From NCBI RefSeq assembly GCF_028389875.1, contig NC_084670.1, positions 11,255,383-11,319,382 of the forward strand: a stretch of DNA of 64,000 nucleotides, given 5' to 3'. The DNA comes from Rhea pennata (lineage: Eukaryota > Chordata > Aves > Rheiformes > Rheidae). The translations under genes were made by a program, and so were the position numbers. The notes under the pieces were generated by a model. It ran no database searches, was not told the origin of the DNA, and was given only the letters and a program-made list of their open reading frames with translations. Below are positions 35,421 through 48,425 of this stretch, piece by piece. Each line of letters starts with the position of its first letter. Position 1 is the stretch's first letter.

Positions 35421-37295
35421 TTTTTTTAATCTACTGAATCTCACCTCCTCCTTGGAAATGTGTTTCTAGCTGCTTACTGCCACCCAAACTATGACAGTGC
35501 CATCTTCCTGTTCAAGCAGAAGCTGTAAGGACTTCTGCAAATTTCCTAGGTCTTAGGGGAATTATTGTGAGCATACTTACAACTTGTTTGGAAGTTATAA
35601 CAGCCTTATGCTCCCCACAGACCCCGCAGAGCTACACAGTGGAGCAAAATCTGCTTCAAGCCAGACAGGCTCGTGCTCTCAGCGCGGCAGCGAGCAACAC
35701 CCAGCCCTGCACCTCGGGGTGGCTGGGATGCTGCTGCCCCTCGTAAGTGAAAGAGTGGGGCATTTCCAGCTCCCCCCCCCAACACGTGTCCCTGGGCGGG
35801 GGGGACACAAGCGCTTAGGGGACGCCCACACGGCCGGCTCGGAGCTGGGTTCACAAGCACGTCTGACGCCCGCGAGCTTCTGACTCACGTCCCTTCTCCG
35901 GTCTCTCTCGGGAGAGACTCCGAAACTAATATCCGTCTCAGCTGGCTTATAGATAGTGGCTCTCAGTTGTCAAGGTTACAGGTCCCTCTGCTTTAATTAA
36001 GCGTATATATACGGTACAGTGTGTTTTCAACAGCTGGGGGCCCAGGAGAGATTTGGGCTGGCATTCCCCGCAGGGGGTTGCAAACACCGCAATAAACCCA
36101 TGCAAAGGAACACCCCCCCCCCCCGCAGGTCACTGCTGTTGCTTTAGCTCATCTCGGAGCTATTCATTAGGGTTACAATTAATGTGCGAACAGGGGCTGT
36201 TGGGAGCCAGAGGAGCGACCGAACCGGTGCGAGGACGTCTCCGCGCTGACACCGCCGCTCTCCCACCCCGGGGAAGAGGATAAAAAGACGGGCCGCACGC
36301 TTCTTAATGTCCTGCTGTTCTCGGGGGGACAACCCCCGCCTTGCAAAACCTGCCTGGCACGTGGGCCGGCCAGGTACAGGTAGCAAAGAGAGCTGAGGGC
36401 TTCATGTAATAATTTTGGAAAGAAAGTTTCGTGCTCAGAAATCACAGCATTTACTTCTGCCAGTGCCACGCTCCCTTTCGCCGCCGTCTTTATTTAGCTC
36501 CTGTCCCTTCTTTTCTGGCTGGCGGCCAATGCACAGAGGAGGCCAGGGATGACAAAGCTGATTTTGCTAATTTGGTAGAAAGAAGCAGATAATAGGAAAC
36601 AAGTGAGTGGAAAACAGTGGCAGCAAAAGGGCTGGGGGAAGAAAGGGAAGGTGGGAGGAAGGGAGGCGGGAGCGCTGGGAGAGAGGTGCAAGCTCGGCGG
36701 TGGGACTGGGCATCCCAGCCCGGGCTGGGGGCACCGGCTGAGCATCCCCCCACGTCAAGCAGAGCAGCGGTGCAGGCTTTGCTAGCCGAAAAGCGGTCAT
36801 TTCGATCACGTGGCCAGCAGGCGAGCGGGGCCAGCAGTGTGAGCCGCGCCGCGGCTCAGGCAGATCATCCCATCTCCTGTGCTTCGGCCTCTCCGTCCTC
36901 CTCCCTTTCCTTCAGGGCACGTCTCGTGCTGCCCTCGCAGAGCCCGTATCCAGGAGAGCTCAGCGGGCCCCAGCCTGCCTTAAGCTCCACTGCACACCTG
37001 CTTTTTGAGGATGGCTGAGCAAGGTTGGAGTTAGTCATGAGGCAGATGGGCCAAAACATGCCCTCCGGGGCGGGTGCACGCTCGAGCTCCGGAGGGACTT
37101 CTGCTGCGGGCTCGCGAGAGGGGCTGCTCTCTAGGGGAGGCGATTCTGCCCCCGCGGCAGAAGGGGTTTGCTGGTCTCAGAGGGAGCTGGTGGCCAACTG
37201 ACAAGAGCAGAAGAGAGAAACCAAAGTGAGTCTCTTTTTTCCCCCAAGGCTGAAACATTAGACAAGTATTTCTTTCTTTTTTTTTTCTTTTCTCT

Positions 37296-37375
37296 CCTCT
37301 CCTCTCCTCTCCTCTCCTCTCCTCTCCTCTCCTCTCCTCTCCTCTCCTCTCCTCTCCTCTCCTCTCCTCTCCTCT
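37296..37375 (+). repeat. (CCTCT)16 pentanucleotide microsatellite
   Basis: Sixteen uninterrupted CCTCT units extend on the left into a longer pure-pyrimidine tract. The opposite strand is (AGAGG)n. A mirror-symmetric purine/pyrimidine tract of this length can form triplex DNA. Confidence 0.97.
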
Positions 37376-40300
37376 CCAAGGCAAAGTAAAATCCCAAAAG
37401 CCAGAGTCAAGAAAAAGGAATTCATCAAAGAAAAGAAGATGCTACTGGTGACTTGCAGGCTGATAGAGGGAGTATTTGCTCAGTAGTTTCTGTTGCTCCT
37501 CCAATGCAGAGAGCACTGTCATTCATCTATTTTTAATACCAGTGACACAGGCAGTGAACCTGACTTCAAGACTGGGAGTTTGTCTTCTCCCCGCTGTGTA
37601 TCCTGACTCCTCTTCCTCCCCACGGGGCCTTTACAGCTTTGTAACCCAGCAAAAAAGGAAAGGAAAAACAAAACTGTTGAAATAAAACAGATCAGACAGA
37701 AAAGCTTCAGAGCTGGACAACCCTTCCTGGAGAGCAATAATAAACACTAGGACTTTGCTGTCTCAGGGAGCCAGGGAAAACTGACTGGGAGACCTGAGCG
37801 GGGACTTAGACAGGAATTGAGTGCTCGTCTGTCTTGAAGCTCTGCAGAAAGCCCGGGCTGGAGGACGCAGAGCTGCCTTTGGGAGCCTGCCACAGTTCAA
37901 GCCAGTGCAAGTTCATACCTCCACACTCCAGTGGGTGCTGGTGTGAATACGGCTTTGTCAGATGTTTCAGGTTCTTCCCCTATAATTTGGGGCCAGACAG
38001 CCCAAAATCTCAGGTGATTCTATGGGGAGCCATGGCCTGAGCCTGCCCTGGGTGCAGGGGTCTCACTTGAGCTCACCAGGGAGATGGGCACATAGTGGGA
38101 GCTAGTTCTGACATATTCTCCCTAGAGCTGAAGCCACCTGGTCATAGAAGCACAGGCTGGTCTTGGCTCATCTGTCGCCTTGGGTGCTTGCATGGTTTCT
38201 TGGCCAGGGAGTGCTGCGGAGCAGGCTGGGGGTGGCCGTCCAGCTCTGTACCACTCCATGCCTCTGGTATCACCAGCAGCTTGGCTATGTTGACACTACA
38301 GCACTGTCACTGTGGGGCCTGATGTGTGGACAGGCTCAGAACTGGAGCCAAGATAGCAGATGACCATGATGAGGAGGCAGGGGAGCACAGGACTGTGGCA
38401 CTGGTCACAGCACGGCAGCTGCTTAAATGGGAATATCCATTTGTCCCAGCAAAAGCTCCTTTTGGTTCCCAAGGCAGGGTGTCTCGCACTGCTACCAGCC
38501 TCGTGCATGGGCTCTGTCTGTAAGAGGAACACTGCAAGATGCTTTAACAAACCCCAAGGTAGCTGGGACTTGTGCAGAGCTGCGCGTCCCAGGTTTGGGC
38601 TGATGCTGCAGCACGGCTTTGTGTGCAACGACACGCTGGTTGCCTTGTCCACATCAGCGGTGAGACAAACATTACCGTCATTCTTATCAACACACGTTTC
38701 AGTCTTCGTTCAGAGGAGACCATTCAAGCAGCCCCCTGCAGAGCTCTCCTTGAAGCCGGGAGGGTGGTTGGGGCTTGACAAAGAGGACGCAGTGAAAGTG
38801 CGGCACCGGCTGCATTTTGCCCTGCTCGGAGCAGGGGGGAATGGCTGCTTATCCATGAGCAAACCTCACCTCAGTCTGCAAAGGCTATTGGCAAGGCCGG
38901 CCAAGGGGGGCACGGGTGGGAAGACAATCTTTCAGAGGTGGGGGCAATAAGATGCTTTTTGAAAACTAAAGGGTTCAAAAGCCTGAAAGGATCATTTTCC
39001 ATGTCTGCCCTATTTAATATCTGCCCTGGAAAGGGGTTAGGGAAGGGACAATGCTGACATTAGACAGGAGGCAAATTCCAGACAGTCCCTCCGGGAGGTT
39101 GTTGCAAATGAGCACAGAGGTTTGTGATACTGTCTGATGTGTTGTGGCAGCAGGACATGACCAGAAAAGATGCTGTAATTGTGAGAAAACATGTCTTACA
39201 TTCACAGAGCTCATGGTCAAAAGGGGCCATTGTGGTCACCTTCTCCACCCGCCAGAATAACACAGCCGTGAGTTTAGCCAGATGTTCTTATCCTGAGACC
39301 ATCTACTAGAACGTGCTAAGCTACCTCAGAATAAGCTACCCCCCTTTCTGTTGAAAATGTATCCCTTTTATTTTCAACTTTAATTTTTCCATCTTCGGCT
39401 TCCAGTCACTGCAGCTGACTTGGTCTTTAACTACAAGATGAGAAGAGCTCTCTATAATAAGCAGCTGTTTCCCTGCCATGGAGGCATTTTTAAGTATATG
39501 GTCAGTCTTCACTATGTCAAGCTTCTTTGGTCTTTTGTTACCAGACCCCATTTTTCAGATCGCAGAAATTCCTTGTTTGAGCCCATTCCCTCCGCAAAGG
39601 GTACGACTAGCCCAGACCTCATTTCTAACATCCTTGCTGAGCAACTCCAGAGGAGGCTTCTCAGCCCAAAGCCTGGCTCAGCCCAAAAGGCTTTGCTGAG
39701 GCAGAGTACAGACCACTCTGTAACCTCCCCCCCCCCCCCGCATGCTACAGTACCACAGTCACTCCTGCCCTGGGCCACCGCCTAAGCCCAGAACGTGCTG
39801 GCTGTTGGGTCACGGATGAAGCTGATGAGCTGTGCCTCCTGCCTGGCATCCTGGAGTGCAAGAAGGGACTCACCTGCCCGCGAGGAGAGTCAGGTGAGCC
39901 CACGCAGGTGGGTTGTGGGCCATTTCACATTGTATAGTAGTGCTGCCTAAAGGAGCTTAAGCAAAGCTCTCCTGGCTCCCTTCCTCCACCTTCTGGCACA
40001 GAGAACTCATACACCCGGGAAAAAAACAGAACTATCTGCTTTTCCCTGAGTTTTTCATCAGCATTGGTTCCCCAGTCCAGGTCTCTGTGCAGCTGCACAC
40101 GCAGCACGAGCAAGTGGCAAGACGAAGGTAGAGGAAGGAGGCAGGGGTGGTTTCAAGAGGCAGCAAAATTCTCCTGCCAACGCAGCTGCAAGTCAAAGGT
40201 GCGTGGCTTGACAGATCGGTGGTGGCTTTACTCCTGCTACATACCTCAGCTTTATCACCTCCCTACATAGTCTGGCATTCCCCTCCCTGATACACCTATC

Positions 40301-43233
40301 TTACCTGCTTCCTTTAATTTATGAGTGTTCCCAGAGTTTTTCTCCTTGGGAATGAGAAATCTCGCAACCTTTTCTGCCTCTGGGGCATTTCCAAAGCCCA
40401 GAGGAAGGGAATTCCCCCTCCTGCCTGCTGTCACCCAAGCTCTCTCACATCTCTTTTTATTGCCACCCCGTGAGTTTAGCTTTGGCTGCTCTTTTGTCAA
40501 ACCAGTTACACTTAAAAAGCTAAAGTGATCTCTCTGGGGAAGGAAGACAGACTGATAGCACGAAGAAGCAAACCACAAACCACAGAACTGTCTTTGGAGC
40601 AGCTGATCTTTGCATAGGGCAGCCAGCTCACCGGCAGCTGGAGGAGTGGGGAATACCCGCCGTGAGCCGAGCTTCCTGCAGAGGTATTTACAGGATGCAC
40701 GGCTCTTCTTGAATGCAAGAGAGAGACCATTAAAATGAAATACACTGAGACTTCTGCAACACTTTTCCTTTGATGTGCCTCCTTGATGAAGCACAATACA
40801 ACATCAATTTTTCTCTCTCCAGGAAATATAGGAAAGCTATAAAAGCTGCTCATTTTCTGCACGTTTTAAGGCCACAGATTTGCTGAGGTATTTCTGCCAG
40901 CTGTAAGGAGGGACAAGGGGACTTTCTCAGACAGAGGTTCTGCTGTTGACGTGTGCACACACGTAGTCACCAGAAAAACCCACTTTCTTCCGCTATAGGC
41001 CTTCAGTCTTTGAGATAAAGCAGTAGGAGGGCTTATAGAACTATCCTATCTCCAAAACAGGGATCATTTGTGGCATAATTCTAATCATCAGACCCCATGC
41101 AATGGGTGTATGAAGTATATTATGAGTGTTTCCAAATGAAAGTTAATTTTACTGAATCATACTGGCATATATTAATGATGTTACCATGTACTAGTAGATG
41201 GGATGAGTGCTTGTTCCTGGATATTACCAATAAGAAACTTGTGAGCAAAAAGCAAAGATAGCTTACATCTTTACTGAAAAGCCAAAAAAAAAAAAAAAAA
41301 AAAAGGAGGGGGGTGGATTCCCATTTATGCTGAGGAATTGGAGAAAGATAATTCATTTGCTTTAGTACTGGGATTAGCCCCCGAAAAGAGAAGTAATAAA
41401 CATCTGCCACCAGATGTCATCCTGAAGCTGATGAATAACTTCTAAAACATTAGGGACAAAGAGCAGTGGGGAAATAGTGAGTGAGTGAAAACTGGAACGC
41501 ACTGGCATTTCTTTAACAGGGTACAAAGCAGCAGGGACCACTGTACCGTGGCATAGTGAATGTCCATGAAGACCCTAGGATATTTCGTATTTTACTTTGT
41601 ACAGTCTTGCATGGATAAATCCCAGCCAAATGTAAAGCACTGAAATTTAACTTTACAAAATATATTTTTTTAATTATAGAAGAAGTTTAGTCTTGATGTA
41701 AAGTTCCATTCTAGAGCTCAGGTATGCTTGAGTGTTAGCAGAAGACACTGACAGGCCTGAGGAGCTCCATCTATTTAGTCAAACATTCAAATATGATGGA
41801 TAAGATAATCATTGTTTAATGGCTTAATTACAGAAGCTTCTTTGCATCCTATGTATGAGTTGTCATTAGAATAGATATTTGTATATGGGTGATATTTAGC
41901 ATTTGGGAGTGTGGGAAAGTCATTGTTAGTAAAGGAAATCCAAAAGAAAAAGAAAACCGGGCAATTCTTTCTCTTCACACAAAGTACTTTTAAGCTGTTA
42001 GTGTTGCAGAACCATTATATTTTTGCAGTTAAATTTATACAGAAAGTCTCACTAGAAACTTGGGTAACATTCTGGAACTAAATTCAATCAATAAATTTCA
42101 GATTAGAGATTTTAATCCACCTTTAAGTGTAAATCTCTATTCAGTATTATCTGTGGAGTTGGTGCTAATGCTTCCAAAATGAAAGTCAATCAAGCACATT
42201 TTGGACTAAGTTAAAAACATTAGGGGAAAAATTAATGACAAACAATAGGGAGAAAACACAATATATTACTAATACAGTATGGCAAGGTTGAGTAATGTAT
42301 TCTTACCTGAAACCTTTTTAGCTACAACTTTAGCAGTTTTAAATGTTTGGGATTCATTTTTTTCAATCCAAGACTCTATAGCAGATGAACCGTGTTTTTC
42401 TTGAACAGTTTTAGTAGAAATAGCTCAACCATTGCCAAAGATTAAATCAGGGGGAAAAATCCACCCCTTGTCAATGTAAAACAATCTCCTCCCCCCAAAC
42501 TGTTTAATAAGATGCTCTATCCCTTCATGCTTTGGAATTGATACTTTAAGTTTGGCAGTAAAAAAGTAATTTTTCTATACCTGTTACAAGCTGCCTAATT
42601 GCGCAGATAGTTGTGGATAAGTTATAAGCCTTTGAAACATAACAGGTTGTATGTGATAACCACAGAATTATTATAGACTGGCAGCCAAAACCTCAGAAAA
42701 TTTGAGATTAATCAATCTGCAGCCAGGTGCTCGAGGGGCTGAGCAGCATTTTCTGTGCAACATGCAGAGAGGGTTTAGTTTCCTACTTTGATACCATGAC
42801 TAGGTTGTGGGCAGCTAGAAGAAGAAAACAGAAGGCTGCTAGAGAAGGAAACAGCCTGAGTAACCTACTGAAGTCTGGAAAAGTGGAGGGAGGAAGAGAT
42901 CAGAACAAAGCTGCAGCAAAACAAGAGTCCCGTGGGAAAGTCACTGTCCTATGGAGATATGTAATTAAAAGTATTAGCAGAAGAGATATGGCCAAGAAGC
43001 TTAACTGTGGTCACATGGTTAAAAACTGGCACTCCCTAACTCTTGTATAAATTCCTGTTAGTGCAAACGGGTGAAGATCAACGCTGTAACTTGCAGCACT
43101 GGCTGGTTTTTTAAACTAAGACCTGATGCACCTATGTTAAAGTAAATGCTGGATCAGGGTTTAATAAGGAGTCCCACCAAACAGCAGCCAACATTTCTCA
43201 CATACGACACAGTTATTGTTATCTGATGGACGT

Positions 43234-43486
43234 TTTATTTATAAAGTATATCTAAATAATATTTACATATTTATTGTATTTATTCACCTAGGGCCACACA
43301 AGCATATAACCAGCCCCCTGCCCACCACGTTCAGGTACAGCAAGCCCTCCACACTCCGAGCCCCCGGTCCCTCTCTGAGGGCATTTCCGAGCAGCACCAC
43401 CACCGTCAGCCCCGCCGGGAACGGGACCGCGGGCGGGCGGGTCCCCCGCTGCCGCGGCTCAGCCCGCGCCCGCAGGCCGCGCTCAT
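43234..43486 (-). ncRNA. Possible divergent non-coding transcript upstream of TESK2
   Basis: On the minus strand, leaving the TESK2 CpG island, three AATAAA signals occur within 51 bases (43284-43279, 43275-43270, 43239-43234). The first minus-strand ATG at 43486 opens only 26 codons of low-complexity Arg/Gly/Ser-rich sequence. This layout fits a short, early-terminated promoter-antisense RNA. Transcription is inferred, not shown. Confidence 0.3.
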
Positions 43487-44560
43487 GGCGCCCCACTCGC
43501 TCGTCCCGCGCGCGGCCTGCCGGGAGGCGCGGGGCCCGCTGACAGCTTCCCGCCCACTGCGCTCTGTAAACACTCGGTGATTGGCTCGCTAGCCCTTTCG
43601 TCACAAAGCAAAGCTCACTCTTACTGGCTGAGTCTCTTATTTACCACCCGCCCTCTAAGGTTGACCAATGAGAGAGAAGCGCCCTTAGCAACGCCCCTCT
43701 CTGTTTCCTGTCGCTATTGCCCCAGGAGTAGTTATCTCTGTTTCAGTTGGCCAAACCACCTGCCTCTCAACTTGCTCTCGGCCAGTTACAAAGGGGGGCA
43801 CTCACGTGGACTACCATCGAGACCCTCCGCCTGAGTCCCGCTCCTCGGTTGGGCGAGCTCCCCCGTCCATCTAGCGCACGGGCGATACCGATTGGCTGCT
43901 GGGCTGGGCTGCTCTGCGGGTGCCGCCCCCGGGCGCAGCGGGCGGCGGCGGCGGCGCCGGCAGCGGGGGCGGAGGCGGAGGCGGGGGCCGAGGGAGGCGG
44001 AGTCGCGGCGGCGGCGGCGATCGCGGCCGCGAGCCCCGCAGCTGGGCTCGCTCCTCACATGGGGCCCCCTCGCTTGCCGCAGCGGCGGCGCGGACCCTCG
44101 CCGGGGTGCTGAGGGGCCGGGGAAGGAGGCGGGGGGGGGGGTGTATGCGGCCATGAGAGCCCGCGGCGCCCGTGGGCCCTGCTGGCGCCGGCGCTCAGGT
44201 AACGGCCGGGGGCGGCGGGGAGGCGGCGCGTGCGCGCGCGCGCGCGTGCCTGTTTGCAAGGGTTGGTGATGGATTTCGCTTAACAGGTGCGCGGAGGGGC
44301 TGTGCTCGCGCAGGCGGCGTCGGAGGGGCGGCGGGTGCTGCAGGGCGCCCGCGCGCGGCGGCGGCGCCGCGAGCCGCCTGCGGGAGCCCCCGCTCGCACC
44401 GCGGGGCAGAGGTCTTTGCGGAGCGAGCGGGCGGAGCGGGATCTTTGCCCCGCCGCGTGGGCGCTCGGAGCGGTCGCTTTGCCAAGAGCTGTGAGAACTT
44501 GGCTCGGGTTTTGCTGTTCTGAGCGCTGCGCCGTAAGAGTACGTGAGTCATGCGTTAGTG
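43330..44560 (+). promoter_or_regulatory. TESK2: TESK2 CpG-island promoter
   Basis: A CG-dense island surrounds the non-coding first exon of TESK2. It carries three CCAAT boxes: ATTGG at 43580-43584, CCAAT at 43665-43669 and ATTGG at 43891-43895. There is a CACGTG E-box near 43803. No TATA box is evident, so initiation is probably dispersed between about 43900 and 44140. Confidence 0.75.
43930..44198 (+). other. TESK2: TESK2 non-coding exon 1 (5' end approximate)
   Basis: A strong donor, GCTCAG then GTAACG at 44199, closes the exon in the middle of the CpG island. The only coding-exon partner found downstream begins at 51663 and has untranslated sequence before its ATG, so a 5' UTR exon is required. 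The exon includes two upstream ATGs at 44145 and 44153. The start at 43930 is a guess from the last CCAAT box. Confidence 0.5.
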
Positions 44561-47500
44561 ACAGGCTTGGCTGTCAGGTATATGCGCGTACGTGTTTGTT
44601 TTGTGGCTTTGACATGAGAAGTGCTTTATAAACGGAGCCGATCGCTCCTCATACTGTGCTCCACTGAGGGTGGGAACTGTATTCGCTTTTAAGCAAATTG
44701 GAGGACTTTCCAGTTGGATACTCTGTTACGTACCTGGAGAGTTGAAGGCTAAAATTTTGAGTACTGAACTGGATTTTGTTTAACTTTAGACCTTTCTGTT
44801 TCTCACCTTAATTTTTAGGCCAGTTTATGAGTAATCTTTACGCTTCAGCTAAAATAATATTTTTTAACATATTGTCTGCAAAATCAATAGACCTGCAGTT
44901 CTGTGGACTTAATTAGTCAGTGGAATTTACAGCCTAACATAAGATGTTTTATGAGAAACTCTGATATGCCCAGTGGATTAGCCTTAAACCTTTCCATTAA
45001 GTCATCATATTTGGAAATTATTGTTGCATACCTTATCCTGATAGGCCAGTAAAAATGTCATTTTCTCTGACTCTTGTAAAGGTATGCTGTATAGCTGTAG
45101 ACATGTCTGTATACTTCCATTATGCTTTTTGTTTTGTCACCATGTAAAACTTGTATGCAAAACATAAATAGCTTGAACTGAAAGCAGATGGGTCTCTTTC
45201 CCCAAGCTGGTGGCAAGCATGTGCTGTTCTGTGTGTTTTTTCAGTTGTGCTACAGGAGTACATTCTGTTTTGTTAGGATGAACAGCTGGCAATAGGAGCA
45301 GAGCAGGAGATAGGAATGGACCAATCCTTGCTTCAGTACTTCATGTTTTTGTGACTGTGAAAGGAGAAAATTGGCCCAAATGAGATATTCTTAGTGGTAT
45401 ATGCCTCTTGTAACCTAACTAGACCCTCTGGTTCTATGCATCTGCTTTCGTCATTGAATTTCTTTATGTAAATCATTTGACAAATTCATGAAAGAATTGC
45501 AGGGTTGAAGGAGGGAACCGTTGCTTCTATGCCTGCTGCAGAAAATAACAAAACTTGTGGTTCTCTTGCATAATAGTTTTCCTTTCTATATTCTTCCTAT
45601 AGCTAAGAACCAGGCGTTTGCATAGGAGCAAAGCTTTTGTTTGTATCCTTATAGCATGGTACTTTGCAGCCTGGCATAAAAATACATGTTCTTCTAGGCA
45701 AGATCAAAAAATGGTCAAATCTGTAACCTTTCTGCTACTTACTAGTTTTTTAATGTATTAATTTGAAGTTGTGCATTTATCAGTAAGCACATCTAGTAAT
45801 CGGCCCCTGTATCCCACTGGCCCCATCTGTTGTCTGTTGCCAAGTCCTCTGTGGTTATGCCTGACTTAGTAAGCTTCTTTTCATATGGCTCTGTCACTTT
45901 TTCTTAAGTTGAACACACGTATGCTAGTGGCTAAGCCACTTTATTATTTGATTCTTCAGTGCAGCCAGTGGAACAACTGTAATTGCTTTTGCAGCCAGGA
46001 GGGGAGTTAGTTGAAATAACTTTGCTTTTGAAAGCCAACTTCATGTGCTTCAGCTTTGTGGCTCTCAAACTGTGAGGTATGTATTTCCCCTTGGTACCCA
46101 AGGTGCTTCAGATTGGGGTGTGCTGGAAGAAGCTTCATTTGAATACCAATGTTGGCAATATCTTAATAACAACAAATTTAGGAAGCGCTGTTCTCACTTC
46201 ACAAATTTGTAAATAAATTAGAACTGTTACTGTTCTCTTTGTGTATCAGGTACCTGAAGTAAAAAACACTTAAATATGGGCTGGAGTTTCAGCCATAGTT
46301 TAATGGTAGATTATAGCAGGTTTCGTAAATGTTTGTGGAGATGATAGCTTTAGCTGCAAAGTACAAATGTTCACAGTTGTATATGATTATATAACATAAG
46401 ATAGTGTCCAAGAGAGGTCAGTCAGATATGAAACACAGTCTATTTATTTTGATTTCATCCCTCTTTCATCCACTCCTGTTTTCTTTTGTTGCTTATGCTA
46501 TACTGGCTGCATCAAAAAATTGTAAGTTGTTTCCTATCTCCTGTGAGGAAATTCCCAGTGCAAACAGAGCTCTCACCCCTCAGATAGAAACCTTGGTGAA
46601 AGGTTGAGGGAGAATTCCTTGATTATTGGGATGTTACAATACCCATTGGTATTAAGAGGCTTTCACACCTTTTGCTTTTTCTCAAGAGCTAACCTCAGTG
46701 CACAGAAACCTGGAAGTCGTGAGCTGCTTCTCAGCCTCTTTACTGAGCCCTGCAGAGGCTGAGGGAAGAGCAGGGCTTTCTGGATGGCTTGCAAATCTCC
46801 TGTTTTGTCAGGCAAACATGATATATTTAAATTACCCATTTGAAGCAGCAGCTGTATGTTGTACCTGATTTACTTTAGTTTATTTGACTTTAGTCAAGTA
46901 CCAAAGCATTGTTATAGTCCATCTACACTATGGGTTGAAATCACTACAAGCAGGTTATGGGACAAATGGATTTTTGCAGGCACTTTTTGTTTAAGCTTAG
47001 TTCTGTATCACATTTGGACTCTAGAAATTGTTGGCAATAATATTGTTGTCATAAAGATGAAGTGTCTTTTTTCTGCAGTTATATTTGCCTTCTAAGCATG
47101 TGCCAGACTTTAAAACTACTTGTATCAAATATAGGCATAAACCTACAACCTTGTCCCCAGGTCTCAGCTTCTGCAGTGTAGTGGCTGGTCTCTTCTGTTG
47201 GGATCAAACTTGGCTTCAGTTACAAAATAAATGAGTTGTTTGTTTCAGCAAAGCTTTTTGTGGAGGCTTGTTTGCAAAACTAGCATGCAGTTTAGCAAAC
47301 TTCCAGTCCCTGTACTGGAGTAGGGGGGATAATGCAGGTCTCTCGTAAGAGGAACGCTAGCTGCAGCTGTGGCAAACTGTCAGTGCAATAGCACTGGCCA
47401 GAGTTTGGAACTGTCTTCTACAGGGGTGATGAAATTACAGCAAAAAGTTACCTAATGATTTTTTTTTAATTGAGTGTAATATAGTAACTAAAAAGATAAA

Positions 47501-48334
47501 CTGGACTGTAGGACTTACTGCATTGCAAGCAGAAAGACTGCAGTATGAGCTAGGTCTAGTGTAGTGCAAACTCTGGTGCTTGTGGCTACGTTGTCTGTCT
47601 GAAAGTAGGTAGTACTATCTTTCTCCCGAAGACTGGAAGCTAAGTTGCAAACAAACAGTCTCTTTCCTCTGTTAGGAAAGTTGACAGTAGCAGTTGAAAG
47701 CACAGCTGTGGAACACCTGGTTCTTCTTTACCTATTTAGTCTAATTTCTTGTATTTCAATCCCAAACTCTTGTTCCCTTCTCCTCCTCCCCCCCCCGACT
47801 AATCGCTTCAAAGTCAATTCAGTCCTTGAAAGATTTTGTTCTTTAGATTCCTTTGAGGCTTTTCTGAATTTTCCACATGTTACTGCAGCGAACACTTCTC
47901 TTTCTTTTCTTTTTTTTTCTTTTTTTGTTATAACTTTGAGTGACACCTGCCAGTGTGATTTCTGTGTGTTTTTGTAGCGCTGGGTTTTGAAGCTACATCA
48001 AACTGTGAGTTTAAACAGTTAACTCTTGGCAAATGTCTTATGTCAAAGCTTTGGCATCTTGTTCTTTAGAAAACCTTTTCAAATTAATAACATGCATCCA
48101 CCAGATTTATTGCTTTCCAGGCTGAATGCCTAGCGACAGTCTTCTGTGTCTAAAAATGGTTGTTGTTGTTAAGGCCATCTTTAAGGAAACAGAGTTTGAC
48201 TTTTGAGTGCAAATATGCACATACTATAAAGATACTGGTGAGAGAAAAGTAGTAATGTATTGAAATGGATTTGGAAGGATCTTGTTTTTATGTTCTGGGA
48301 CATGGAGGATGCTGTTAAAGTTGAGAAGCCTGAC

Positions 48335-48338
<4 letters not shown>

Positions 48339-48406
<68 letters not shown>

Positions 48407-48425
48407 TTTTGGTGTGTGTGTGTGT
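48339..48425 (+). repeat. (CT)30, T-run, (GT)n compound microsatellite
   Basis: Thirty uninterrupted CT units (48339-48398) are followed by about 12 T and then about seven GT units, in intron 1 of TESK2. Confidence 0.97.

Larger units (their letters stand above)
34650..43200. other. Intergenic region between the mucin-like gene and TESK2, no gene seen
   Basis: About 8.5 kb, GC-moderate at the left and AT-rich at the right. Open frames are short and show no domain, no signal peptide and no phase-consistent neighbours. It contains a (CT)n at 35402-35420, the 12-bp palindrome CGTATATATACG at 36002-36013, a C-run at 36113-36124, the pyrimidine satellite at 37296-37375, a C-run at 39728-39739 and an A-run at 41284-41304. 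Confidence 0.6.

Noticed and set aside
37031-37397. Open frames with repeated Glu/Arg or Ser/Leu blocks
   Set aside because: They are translations of the (CCTCT)n microsatellite.
43284-43604. 106-codon minus-strand frame upstream of TESK2
   Set aside because: It runs through the CpG island with skewed composition and no recognisable domain. A short non-coding divergent RNA explains the nearby AATAAA cluster better.
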